From: Monarcha castaneiventris obscurior
Taxonomy: Eukaryota; Chordata; Aves; Passeriformes; Monarchidae
Reading direction: 5' to 3'
Assembly: GCA_026261815.1 (NCBI GenBank)
Contig: JAMPIT010000434.1
Coordinates: 17,171,001 to 17,235,000 of the forward strand
Length of the DNA: 64,000 bases
Below, piece by piece: positions 53,400 to 64,000 of the stretch. Under the pieces are notes generated by a model. It worked only from the letters and a program-made list of their open reading frames with translations. It ran no database searches and was not told the DNA's origin. The position numbers and the translations under genes were made by a program. Numbering within the stretch: the stretch's first letter is position 1; each line of letters opens with the position of its first letter.

Positions 53400-54122
53400 T
53401 CACTCGAGTTGTTCTGAGCTGTAGGTTTCAAGGTATTGCTTCCATTCCTGCACCTGACAAGAAAATATGTATTTTCAAACTCGTTAGTACAGCACAGGAT
53501 TATCCCTACTGCCAGAAGCAGGCTTCTTACAGCTTAATTCTATTCATAGAAAGTAACTAAGTGGAGTAATATCTATTAAGATTGTTTTGGGCTGGTTGTT
53601 TCAGAAGTAAAACAACTTTGGAGTAACGACTTCTCATGTCACTCTGAAGTAAGCACCCCAGCTTTTTTATACAGTCTAACAACATGCTGGAGGAGCTTTA
53701 TTCCTCCCCTACTCTGCTTTTGGTGAATAGGGCAACATTTCTTTCCGTGTTTTACAAGCTGCTGCTTCCTTGTTTCCTTCAGATTAATATTGTTAAAGAA
53801 ATTCTCAATTACCATTGCGCACAAAATGGGGAAGAATAAACTTTTCAAAGTCCTGTTGCTTGTTTTGTTTTTATAATCCTAGGCTGCTGCTTTGTCTTAT
53901 GTGTTGAGCTGATTATTGGTACTTGCAACAAATCTTAAGTCTGTAAGATGTGTGAGACTGGTAATGGAACTTTTATGGAAACCTTACCCTGTTCTGCATC
54001 ATTTCTTTTGTCTCAATAACAGTGGCTGTGGCCTGCCTGCCTGTGTGAGCTACTAGAGCTGTCTGCCAAAGATCACTTACAGCACACCCTTTGTGCCAAG
54101 CATTTCCTTCACATAATGTGAT
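53400..54122 (-). CDS. Unidentified coding-like two-exon segment between IDH3A and ACSBG1
   Basis: On the minus strand an open frame (53988-54122, no identified acceptor) ends ATATVIETKEMMQNR at a good donor GTAAGG. After a 534-nt interval, a TTTTCTTGTCAG acceptor at 53454 opens VQEWKQYLETYSSEQLE and a TGA stop (53400-53402). The phases match (0/0), giving up to 62 residues with a helical, charged C-terminus. I do not recognise the protein. It may be the 3' end of an unannotated gene or a chance frame. Acceptor-like tracts also occur on the plus strand here, so strand is uncertain. Confidence 0.3.
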
Positions 54123-54127
54123 TTATT
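54122..54127 (-). terminator. Candidate polyadenylation signal of ACSBG1
   Basis: The minus strand reads AATAAA about 845 nt after the ACSBG1 stop. Another AATAAA on the minus strand lies at 52681-52686. If used, it would bring the ACSBG1 transcript end to within about 200 bp of the IDH3A end. Neither can be confirmed from sequence alone. Confidence 0.35.
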
Positions 54128-54969
54128 TTGCATATGGGTAAGAAGAAATACAGCCCACATTTGTCAGAATTAGTGCAATGTGAATACTGAAACATGCAGA
54201 TACACACTGACGAACACTGCTCAAAGAAAAGCACTGTAAACCATTTAAAAGAAATTTCTGTAATAGCATTTTCATGTGAGAGCTCCTGTGGTTACTGCTT
54301 TGTGTCTTTCAGGGAGCTGTTCCCCTGCTTTTTCTGATTATTTGTTTTTAGGAGAAATAGTAATGCTTATTCCAACATGGACTTTAAGAAACGAACTGCT
54401 GTTTTCACAGAAATCTGAATTCTAGGCACTACGGAAATAGGAGAGGAGAGTCTTCAGGTTCTCAAATACGTTAATGAACAAGGAAGTTGTTCTCTGGGAG
54501 AGGAAAAAAATCCCAGCCCTTTTGATTTTTGTATTTTTTAAAATAATTATTACTGGAGTGGTATGGCAGTTTCACTCAGCAGTACTGCTATCTACCAAAA
54601 TACATCATGAGCTACAGGAAACATCCTGTAGAACAAAAGAAAAAAAGAATGGAAGAGCACTGTATAAAAGTTTTATGTTTCAGTCTAGAGGAATTAGTTA
54701 CATCTGCTTTATACAACACAGAAGGATTTTTTTAGTCATTTAGATCATAAAGTAAAAGCAGTATTAGAGAATGGACAGACTGTAGATGCTTCTGTAAAAA
54801 GAGGACAAATGATCAGGTGAGTATCAGGAACAACTAAATTGACAGCAGCTTTCTAGTGGTTTGGTTCAATAGACTAAAAACTCAAAGCATAAATCTTCAT
54901 TAATGCTTTTGATTAGAAAGCACTTCCTTTTGCTCACAGATCTTTCTTAATGCTTGGAGGAAACACTTC

Positions 54970-55046
54970 TTATTCTTTATAGAAGGAGTCTACTTCATTT
55001 CGGTATTTCTCAAGCACGGTGAGCCGCTTCAGCTTCATCGTGGGAC
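54970..55046 (-). CDS. ACSBG1: ACSBG1 terminal coding exon
   Basis: 77 nt complete Gly and encode PTMKLKRLTVLEKYRNEVDS and then FYKE, followed by TAA at 54972-54970. MKLKR holds the lysine-rich C-terminal element of the adenylate-forming fold. Confidence 0.95.
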
Positions 55047-58000
55047 CTTAAAAGAGGGAGAGTCAATTCCAGAAATAGGAACAAAAATTCCTACTCAGTT
55101 TGAGCTTTGGTGCCCAAGTTTTTTATTGAAGAGCCTGTTGGGAAGAACGTGCCCCACTCTAAGCACAGATAAATGCTAAAAGTGACAAGCAAGTGTGGTA
55201 TGTGAGGTTGCCTCCACAGAAGCATGAGGACTTCAAAGGCAGCTGCACATAAGAGGGTGGCAACTGGCTACTACGTTTTTCATAAAAGTATGTTTTTGAA
55301 AGGTTTTAAACAATTCCCAGTTTATTCAAAAAGCCTGGTAATGTGCTTTGTGCTCCATTACCAGGCTTCCACTATCTTGCTGCATCTGTTTTGTTTTTAA
55401 AGAGAAACTTTCAGTATTACTACTGGAAGTTATTAATACTATCATGCACAAGGAATTAACCAAAATTGATTAATTACCCAAAGCAAACTGAAATTTATGA
55501 GCTCTACTTGCAAATGAGCACAGATTCATAAATGTGTCCACAGCTAAAACTCCAATTTTTGTATTCAGTACCACACACTGCATAACCATTTTTCCTTTCC
55601 CTGTACTGAATATTCTTAGATGCGCAGCCTCTTAACTTTGTGTACCTCAAGATAAATCAGTAAGTCTTACCTAGTTCTCCCCCAGAAATGGAAAAATCTC
55701 TTGGCAGGACTATCCATTTTTGAATGCAGTGAACCCTGTTGGTAGCATTGCTGTTGACTCTGTTGATTCCCTCCTGGATAGCCCTGTAGATTGCCTGGTC
55801 TCTCGTAGCTACAATCTCGGACACCTTCGTGGCTTTACTGCCACTCCTCTGGCAGAAGTCTCTAGCTTGCTCTGTGAGAATGTCAGTGGGATCAGATGTA
55901 TCTGGGTCCAGCACACTCTAAAATATCAAATGAAGTGAATCATCAAATGCTCACTCCTAAAAGGCATTAACGGGTTCTCTGAGCAGGCCCTCCCCCTTAG
56001 TAAGAAGGCTCAGAATAAATACGCAAGCATTCTGTAAGCCTTAAAAAGCAGAAACACCTACAGACCATAAAGGGCTTTTCTTTCCACTTGACTACCAAAT
56101 GCAAATATTTTCGGCTTATATGCAGATGTCATGAACAGACTTCAAACGTGTGAATGGATTACGCAATAGAGTCCATCTCTGACCTTGAATTTCTGCCATA
56201 TTTTCCAAATGACTCCATTGTTACAGGGAAACATTTAGCTCATCACTCAATGGAATTACTATGGTGTAACGTAAAAAGCTTGAGATAGAAGTGTTCCTTA
56301 GACTTCTAAAATCAGTATTTCTATTGTATCTGAAGATAAAGGAGTATCAGTCATAGAGGTAAACAACTTGAAAACACCTAAAGTGGCATTCTCTTGGTAT
56401 GTACACAGAACTGAAGTGCAAATATTTTAGGAAAACAGTGATTTCTCAGTTGAAGCTTATACCACAGCAAGGCTATTAATTATTTTGTTCCACAGTCATC
56501 CTTCTTGTGTAATAAAAATAACAAATTGTAAAGAAATGTTTCTGTTGGAAAGTTTCTGGGTTTGCCCATAACAGAAACATGTATTGGTTTTGCTCATCTG
56601 TAAGCATAAAAGCTCTTGTTGTGTTCTGTTACAGAGACTTCTCAATATTCCAGCACTTCTTATAGAAAAATTTGCATTTAAATAGAAAATAGCTCTTATT
56701 ATATATGTAGGAGAAACAGCAGTAAATATATGGATGGTTAGCAAATCAGGTAACCCCGAGTTTAAACCCAGCAGGATTTGGTCTGTAGTTGCTATATGTT
56801 TTTTCCTCCTGCTAATAAAACATCCTCCTATCTAATTTTAGGTCTTTTTACAAATGGTTCAAAAGTATTATTCTTTTGTTAGGTGCATGTGTATAACTTC
56901 ACTGAAAGCAATATTAAAACTGGTTTACCTTTAGGGTGAGGAACATTGACAAAAATTTCTTTTTATCTCCAATCACCATAGCATTACTAACAATTGGGAG
57001 TTCTTTTTTAACAGCATCTTCGATTGGAATTGGAGGCACGTTTTCACCTCCAGCTGTAATAATCAAATCTAGGCAAAAAAAAGAAAGGTTATTACTTGAA
57101 TCCAAATCAATTCTAAAGATCAGGTTAATGTCTGGCTCAACCTGCTTTTCTTATTCTGACATAAAAAATAAGAGATTTTTTTTTCCAAGATAGTGTTTTC
57201 CAAAGACCACAAATCCTATTAATTATCTTCAAAATAAAACTGCTACTATTTTTCAAACGTACTCAATTTCTCAGATCTCCTTCAGTGTATCTGCTCCAGG
57301 TATTTTTTACATAATCCAGTAACAGGTTAACCTCAAGGGACTGTTACGTAACTGGAATTTTTCTGTGAGAGATCATCTCTTCCAAATTAGCAAAGGATTC
57401 ACCCTCTATTCTATTGTTGCTATCTCACTAAAAAGCAAGTTCATTGTTAACATTCTGAGTAAAACCAATTCTTAAATCCACCAAGAGGGGTCAGACAAAA
57501 ATAAGTTACTACTGCAGGAAGCCTCCATAAAAGCAATATTTGTTCTGAAGTGTAATACATATATTCAATGAAATTATTACAAACGTGAGTATTCTCTAAG
57601 TGAATTCCAGTTCTTTGCTTTTGTTACATTGGTCACTTCTCATTGTCCTCAAATAATTGTCTTTGCAGCATTTCAGAACATGCTTCAACAAATAACACAG
57701 ACACACTTTTCTAGGTCTAACTTTCCCTTTCATTCCACCCTCCTTTTGCAACAGTCCTGTCTTTGTCTCAGATCCTCTACCAATCTCTCTGGCCCTTAGT
57801 TTTTAATTGTCCTTATTTGGACTTGAATTTAAAACTTCAATGAAAGTGGACATATGGCCATTTTATCCCAGATTGTCTACCCTTCCTGTCATTTAGAGTA
57901 ATAGCTATTAGTTCAGCAATCAAGACAGATAAAAGAGAAACACAAATGTTGAGATGGATTGAGACAAGGGGTTGTTACTGCTGTGCTAAAGGAAAATGAA

Positions 58001-61000
58001 TCAGACAAGAAAACAAGTTAAAAGCAAGACAGCTGCATTTGGTGCAGACTATTAATAGTACCAGCTTCAGTCCTGACTCCCAGCAGGACATGATGGCACC
58101 TGTGACAAATTCACTCCTCTGTGTTATCTCCCTAGTGGTTCATCTTACGTTCTAAGATATTTACTCAGTTCTTAAATCTTCCTCAGTTACATCTTGCCTG
58201 TGACCAATCCCTCTGTCTGAATATGTATCATGAAAAAAGCCTCCAAGTAAGCAAGTGACCAGTCTCAGTTTCGTCAGACTTCACCCAGTGTCCTGTAATA
58301 ACACCAAAGTGCCTGGCTTTAGCTTTAGCCTTCCCTTCTGCTTCTCTGGTCTCTGCAAACACTTCACCTAAGGCACCAGAGGAACCTACCTCTGACCTAC
58401 AGCAACAATGTCTGTATAACAGAGGATGCCTCTCCTTACTGTCTAAACATTCTAATGTGCAATTAAGACAATTTGACAAGATTCAGAGGGAGACTGGACA
58501 GCTTAATGGTGTCATTCAAATTGAACAAGTCACAATAAACCCATGTTAGTAGTTTATATTGCTAATTGTAATTGATACTGAGTAAAGGTCTGGGAGATAA
58601 AAGGCCTCATGGTAGGAACTGAATCACCTATTACAGACTAGAGGGAAACCTCCCCTGAGCACAGAGCACACCGTGGTTTTCTCATAGGAAAGTTTATTTT
58701 ACCTTTCTGCTAGGGTAATACTGCTGGCATTAGAGGAAAGACACTTCATTAGATGGACCACATCTGAGAGATGACTGAATAGTGCTGAACATTTACCATA
58801 AACATACAGCAAGATTTTGCCTATTACCTTTAATTCTTCCAGTGACATAGAGAAAGCCATCCTTGTCTAGCTTTCCTAAATCTCCAGAATGCAGCCACCC
58901 CTCCTCATCAAAGGCTTCTTTTGTTCTGGCTTCCATATTTAAATAACCCATGAAAACAGTCCTTCCCCAGAAACAGATTTCTCCATTGCCTTCTGTATCT
59001 TTGTCCACCAGTTTCACTCTGCATCCAGGTGCTGGTTTACCACAGCTACCAGAGAAGAGCAGAAAAACCCCACAGGATCACAGAAACATCAAACATAATA
59101 CTGATAAGCTGGCCAATATGCCAAATCCCTGAAACTGTCAATGTATCTGTGAGTGCAAATATCACTGTGCTGCAACTGTCTGACAGCTATGGAATATTAG
59201 CTCACTAGGGCAGATTTGGCAGGGTGTCTGAGCACTTTCTGGCAGTCTGTCTTGCCCTGTGCTTGCTGCTTGTTCCCCCACCCCGTATCTTTGGGCACAA
59301 AGCCACTGTTGTCTTTGAGGTCTTGCATTGCTCCCCTGGGCCAGGGCTGGGATATATGTCAGATGTAGTCACTGTGTTTGCCTAGAACGCTGTAGCTCAG
59401 TTTCAGTGCTCCTGGCACGGTGTGCTATGGAGTCAACGTGTTCAAATTCTGACCTGGAAATTATTCTGACTCCCAAAGTCACAACAGACTGGCAATGCAC
59501 TCAGAGAAAATAAAATATGCTGTAGTATCTTTGCTGACCTTAGAAAATACTCTTTTCACAGATAAAATGAAACAGATCATATTAAAAAAAATAGCAATAA
59601 AAAGGGGCAAAATTACCTGTGCTGCCTGTAAATATAAGGCCCAGACAGGCAATGTGGGCCTGTGGTCTCACTCATCCCATAGGCCTCATACAGGGTGATG
59701 TTCAGACCCAGGAAGAAATACAGTGTTTCTGTATTGAGAGGAGCAGCACCAGAAAAGTGCTTCTGACAGGAAGAAAACCCCAGTGCATTGCGGATTTTTG
59801 CAAGCACTAAGTAGTCTGCTAATCTTGTCCAGAGCTGCTTTAGATCACTGCTGAGTACAAAACACACAAGTAAGTCAGAACAACCTGGGAAATTTTGAAA
59901 ACAAAATCAGGCACAGATTTTGCTTAGAGATGTATTTGTCATTTGGTTTTGGGTGCTGACAGAAGTTTGAACATAAGTAAGGTGACACATTCATCCTTTC
60001 TTCATTTATTCAGTTTCTTTCATTTCTCCAGCTTTCCTATCTCCACCTCTTGAGGTATCTGAATTCAACCAATACATAAAGAATCTATAAAAACATATTG
60101 TATACAACACAGCTCTTGTATTCCTGATTTTTTATCAGTTAAATGTGTCTCTGAGAACCTACATCATTGAAATCTGAAATTTGCAAGATCTATCTGAGAA
60201 GCTGACTGATCAGACAAGCAAAGCAGTATCATGGAATGATCTTCTAGGATACCATTCTGCATAAGAAATTTTTTCACTTCATTGTGAAATAACTGACATC
60301 AATAATAATTGATAACTACACCTTCTTCCTTGCACTATATTTGCTGTGTTGCCAAGCCAAATTTTATCCACTTATACAAAGAGTCTCACTGAGGCTTCCT
60401 AGTTTATTACAAGCAAATTGCTACTTCCAGGTTGCTGGAAATCTCACTCATTGTACTACATACCTGCTTGAGCCGTTCAGGTTCCTCTCTAAGCTAAGTG
60501 ACATAGCCCAGGACAGCATTTTCTTCTTCATAAATCCTGACTGAGCAGAAGCATCCTTTAATTTCTCCATGATTTTCTCCCATACTCGGGGAACTCCCAT
60601 GTGAGATGTTGGCTGCACTTCTTTTAGTGTGTTGATCAAGCTGCCCTGTTATAATCATAAAATAATTTCAACAAAAGGCACATAGCAGAGATAAAGAAGT
60701 TTGGTGAAGTAAAACCTGCATCTTTAGGCATCTTTAGAGATGTAGAGCATCACCAAATATGTAGGATATCCAGAAGGGCTGCTAAGCCCACTTCAGTCAG
60801 CCATATGCACTAACATGTGTCAGGTCTGACACTTCGGGGGAGGTACATACACGAGGAAAAACACACATGGTTCATCCTCCTGCATCCCTTTCCTCCAGAA
60901 ACTGCTTATGCTTTCTTTGCCTTAAAAGAACCTTATGGAGATGAATTATATATTTTAATTGGAATCTAGAGCACTGGATCACAAATATAATGAACTTTAT

Positions 61001-63854
61001 TTTTCCATAACTCTTACAATAATGGACTCCCAATCTTCATCCTCTACAGCTTTTCAAATATCATATTCTCTCCTTGGGATGTTTTCTAAGAGAAAGAAGT
61101 GCAATCTTAATTAGATGCAATGCAAGACAAAGTACCTTTAGAGCATCTGGTTCAGCAAAGTAAACTTGCTCTCCCCATTTGATTCCAGTCCACAGGTCAT
61201 AGATCTGTGCAGCTATGTGGCTGAGTGGGAGATAACTGACTATAGACTCCTGCTGGACTTCTGCAGGTTGCATGTCCCCTGCTCTGCTGCAATGGGCTGA
61301 TGTCCAAGTTATCTGTTTAAATAAATAATAAAACACATTAGGTATGGTGGGGATTTTGGTTTGGTTTTATTTTTCCTCTTAACACATACTAAGGATCCTC
61401 TTGCTATGTTAATGAAACTGTGAAAAATCTGTGCTCACAGAAATTGCTGAAGACATTGCAACACTGACAACATACCAGACTGTCAGCTCCCTGGGGACAC
61501 TGCCAAAAGCCAGATGACATTTGCAGCAATGCAGAAGTGCAGGTAACATAAGTAAATACAGCATTTTGTGCTGCCTGACTGGGCTATGAACGCTAGCAGC
61601 TCCCCATGCCCTAGTGACACACTGAGCTGGGCAGCCATGGGCTGGATGGACAAGCAACAAATTGATCTGTCCCTTCCTTTGCAACTTTCCTGCTCTGCAG
61701 GCTTTCTATTAAACTGGCACCTTCCACTAGGGCTGTATCTACAAGTTAGAAAAAGAACAATAAATATTCAGCAATCAGTGAGCTCAAAGGACAATTTAGT
61801 ATCAGCCACAAGCTCATTGCCTTGTACTGATCATCCCCTGGCTAAGCACTAAGGGGAGAATACAAGCTGTACTCTGCTCTGCTGGAAGCCTCTGGGATTT
61901 TCACTGCAGTGGCTCCCAAGTGACACATACACACACACCCCCTCATGAGAGGTAGTACATACATGAAAAGTTTTGAAGTTGTGTTGCTTGACTTCTCAGT
62001 GAATCTGGATGATGTTCCCCCCTCCTTCATCCCATTTCCCACTTTATGTCAGAAGATGCAGTTCAAGGATATTAAATATGCATAGCTTCATTATCAGAAC
62101 ACAGCATAAGGAAGACCCATAAATATATGTGATGGTGGGAGAGGTAATGGAAAAGATATATGTGCACAAAAATAAAAACCAAAACAAAAAACACCTCCCA
62201 AAAAAAACCCCCCAAGCAACAAAAAGAAACAGCTCTTTCTCAGAGGAGTCTGTAATTTAAACTGGGTAGTGCAGGATACAGAAATGAGAGTATTCAAGAT
62301 GGTGGAGCACAGACACAAATCACATGTATTCCTGTTATCCCAGTATGTTCCTGCCAGCTCCTTTGTAATAAATTAGAAGGTGCAAGTGGAGGCTTGGCCT
62401 AAGGAAACAGAGATTCTCAAGAGAGGGTTTTAAGGAGCAGTGTGCTGCCAGGCCAGGCCACTCCAAGGTTAGGTGGCAGCATTGGACAAATGGCTATGGA
62501 AGACTCACACAGTAGGAAGAATGGGATGTGTTTAAGATGTGTCTGTATTCATTGCTTGTACTCCAGGCCTCAGAGCACACAGGCACACTCACAGCAGATC
62601 TGTGTGGGTCATACAGGACTGACTGATTCAGCACTGGTTTTGCACATGAACAGTGGCAAACATCTTTGACTAAAGAAGGCAGCAGCAGAGCTACAGGCAT
62701 GGCATGCTTTCCACTGTTTGTCAACATAAAAATAGCCTGTTTGTGATCAGCAGCCAAGAATAGTTTGGCAGCTGGCATGGAAATGACACCAGACTCCTTT
62801 GAGATAGAAGAGCATAGATTTGCACATCAGATCAGTCTTTTTGTCTCCCAAGTTCATTATGTTCTGCTTCCAGGTACCACTGCACTAATTCCCTACCCAG
62901 TCTTTGAGTGAATTGCTGTTCACAGTGTGCATGTTTGCAATAATTTCTGCTTTATTTTAAGAGGCGAGGCCTCAACCTTAGACCATCCCTTTCACAGATT
63001 CTTCCGTGTTTTCAGAAAGGCTCCCTACCACCTCCCACTCCTGCTCAGCCACCAACCACATATCCTTCCTAGCAAACCTCTTGGGAAGTCCTTTTAGCAA
63101 ATAACTTCGCTTTTCTCTATAACTGGAAATTTTCTGTTTGCAACAATGCAGGTAGGGCTACTTTAAGTACCAGCACTGAGCACTGGAGCTGTATTATCCT
63201 CCAGTGACAGATGTAGAAAACTGCACACGAGTCCAGGAGCAAAAAACACCAAAGTAAAAAACCCACACATCCACCCCCAATTTTAATAAAATCTGCAAAA
63301 GCAGTCCATCAGGCTGTTTTGATAGCAACTGGCTGATGTGTATGATTTGTTCATTTTACAGTGATCTATGACATCACTTGCAAGACTTTATGGCAATTTG
63401 TGAATTATATTTATGAATACATGTATTAGCTCTCACAAGAAATACAGTGAATAAAAATTTCATATTCATAAAGAACTGTTCAACTTTGTGAAGTGCTGTT
63501 TGAATGGAGTTTCATTCTTTACCTTGCTTGTACTTTACCAGAAGCAGCTGACTGCACTTGGACATTGCTTTGCAGTACACTATCCATGCTGTAAAAGCAA
63601 AAGCATTTCAGGGCTCTAGGATGTACCAGCCATTTCAAACCACAGGAGTAAAAACCCTCACACTTTGCTGTTTCTCTGCTACAGGAAGAGCCTGAAGTAC
63701 CTACATTGTCATGACTCAGCATGGCTCCTTTTGGCTTCCCAGTTGTTCCGGAGGTGTAGATCAGAACACAGCACTCATTTGGCTTTTGGGAGTTAATAAT
63801 GTCATCCAAAGTACTGTCAGAGACGTCACCTCCCAGCTCCAGAAACTCCTCCAT
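54970..63854 (-). CDS. ACSBG1: ACSBG1, bubblegum-family long-chain acyl-CoA synthetase (C-terminal 8 exons; N-terminus beyond right edge)
   Basis: Joined minus-strand exons: 63705-63854, 61136-61312, 60464-60645, 59617-59847, 58828-59045, 56929-57068, 55671-55917 and 54970-55046. They total 1422 nt, or 473 residues plus stop. Human ACSBG1 has about 724 residues, so roughly the first third is missing to the right. The family activates long- and very-long-chain fatty acids with ATP and CoA to acyl-CoA, AMP and PPi. ACSBG1 is mainly expressed in brain and steroidogenic tissue. Adenylate-forming motifs appear in order: YTSGTTGKPKG (phosphate loop), SYLPLSHIAAQIYDLW, YEAYGMSETTGPH, the signature GWLHSGDLGKLDKDG with FLYVTGRIKD, ITAGGENVPPIPIE, and the C-terminal ISGGELGPTMKLKR. 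Position beside IDH3A and the bubblegum-type sequence select ACSBG1 rather than ACSBG2. No disabling change was seen. Confidence 0.95.
55671..55917 (-). CDS. ACSBG1: ACSBG1 penultimate coding exon
   Basis: 247 nt encode SVLDPDTSDPTDILTEQARD, then IVATRDQAIYRAIQEGIN and IQKWIVLPRDFSISGGEL, plus the first base of Gly. Donor is GTAAGA. Confidence 0.95.
56929..57068 (-). CDS. ACSBG1: ACSBG1 internal exon
   Basis: 140 nt encode DLIITAGGENVPPIPIEDAV, then KKELPIVSNAMVIGDKKK and FLSMFLTLK. Acceptor is TTTTTGCCTAG; donor is GTAAAC. Phase 0 at the 3' end. Confidence 0.95.
58828..59045 (-). CDS. ACSBG1: ACSBG1 internal exon with FACS signature
   Basis: 218 nt encode CGKPAPGCRVKLVDKDTEG, GEICFWGRTVFMGYLNME and GWLHSGDLGKLDKDGFLYV then TGRIK. 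This is the fatty-acyl-CoA synthetase signature region. Donor is GTAATA. Confidence 0.95.
59617..59847 (-). CDS. ACSBG1: ACSBG1 internal exon with YGMSETTGPH motif
   Basis: 231 nt encode SDLKQLWTRLADYLVLAKIR, FSGAAPLNTETLYFFLGLNI and LYEAYGMSETTGPHCLSG. The acceptor is a tandem CAGCAG. The distal AG (exon start 59847) gives the same spacing as human; the proximal one (59850) adds a Ser codon. The donor GTAATT is weak. Confidence 0.94.
60464..60645 (-). CDS. ACSBG1: ACSBG1 internal exon
   Basis: 182 nt encode GSLINTLKEVQPTSHMGVPR, then VWEKIMEKLKD and MLSWAMSLSLERNLNGSS. It ends AG of a split codon before donor GTATGT. Confidence 0.95.
61136..61312 (-). CDS. ACSBG1: ACSBG1 internal exon
   Basis: 59 codons, ITWTSAHCSRAGDMQPAEVQ through SYLPLSHIAAQIYDLWTGI to YFAEPDALK. 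Acceptor follows TTTAAACAG; donor is GTACTT. Phase 0 at both ends. Confidence 0.95.
63705..63854 (-). CDS. ACSBG1: ACSBG1 exon with the ATP phosphate-binding loop
   Basis: 50 codons begin MEEFLELGGD, contain CCVLIYTSGTTGKPKGAMLS and end HDN before donor GTAGGT. Acceptor is ATGCTCTAG. The leading ATG is internal to the protein, not the start. Confidence 0.95.
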
Positions 63855-64000
63855 CTAGAGCATGGAACAGAAAATACAGGATATCAAATGGCTTCTTACA
63901 AATTGACTCAGTACTGCATCTTTCCTGTCTCAAAAATGTTAGAACATTTCTGTGCCTTGCTCTGAACATGTATCCAAGGCAAGCTTCCCCAGATCTTGGC

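Larger units (their letters stand above)
55047..63704 (-). other. Non-coding intervals of ACSBG1
   Basis: The introns of 0.6-2.4 kb are unique sequence. Minor features are a short CA-rich run near 61925 and an A/C-rich low-complexity stretch near 62165-62230. Position 63855 to the right edge is intron with no further exon recognised. Confidence 0.8.

Overview
This is a 64 kb piece of vertebrate nuclear DNA, most probably from a bird. Three spliced genes can be read exon by exon, with GT-AG introns and standard codons. The background is about 40% GC with few transposons, and the one clear transposon is a CR1 LINE fragment, the usual avian family. The gene order CIB2 (-), IDH3A (+), ACSBG1 (-) is the one known from human 15q25.1, so this is an old conserved synteny block and not a mobile or horizontally acquired region.

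Layout. Positions 1-5447 hold no confirmed exon and probably include CIB2 downstream sequence plus one MIR-like SINE relic. CIB2 runs on the minus strand from its start codon at 32198 down to exon 5 at 5448; the short sixth exon was not found. A TATA box (32497-32504, minus) and a CpG-rich block mark its promoter. The 6.7 kb between the CIB2 and IDH3A promoters includes a candidate enhancer near 34.3 kb, a small CpG-rich patch near 38.0 kb, and a GC-rich minisatellite (38511-39055) running into the TATA-less IDH3A core promoter.

IDH3A has 11 coding exons between 39180 and 52293 on the plus strand and encodes a complete 366-residue protein. Its intron 5 is almost entirely a pyrimidine-rich CTGCTGCCTYC minisatellite of about 1.2 kb, starting 12 nt after the exon 5 splice donor. 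ACSBG1 occupies 54970 to the right edge on the minus strand. Its eight C-terminal coding exons (473 residues) are present and the N-terminal part lies outside the window. IDH3A and ACSBG1 are tail to tail.

Functionally these are unrelated neighbours: a calcium sensor of the hair-cell mechanotransduction complex, the catalytic alpha subunit of mitochondrial NAD-dependent isocitrate dehydrogenase, and a long-chain acyl-CoA synthetase. The observations most worth checking are the stop-free intron 5 array (retention would be translated through the whole intron), the steep GC3 rise in exon 5 next to that array, the promoter minisatellite, and a two-exon coding-like segment of unknown identity on the minus strand between IDH3A and ACSBG1 (53400-54122).
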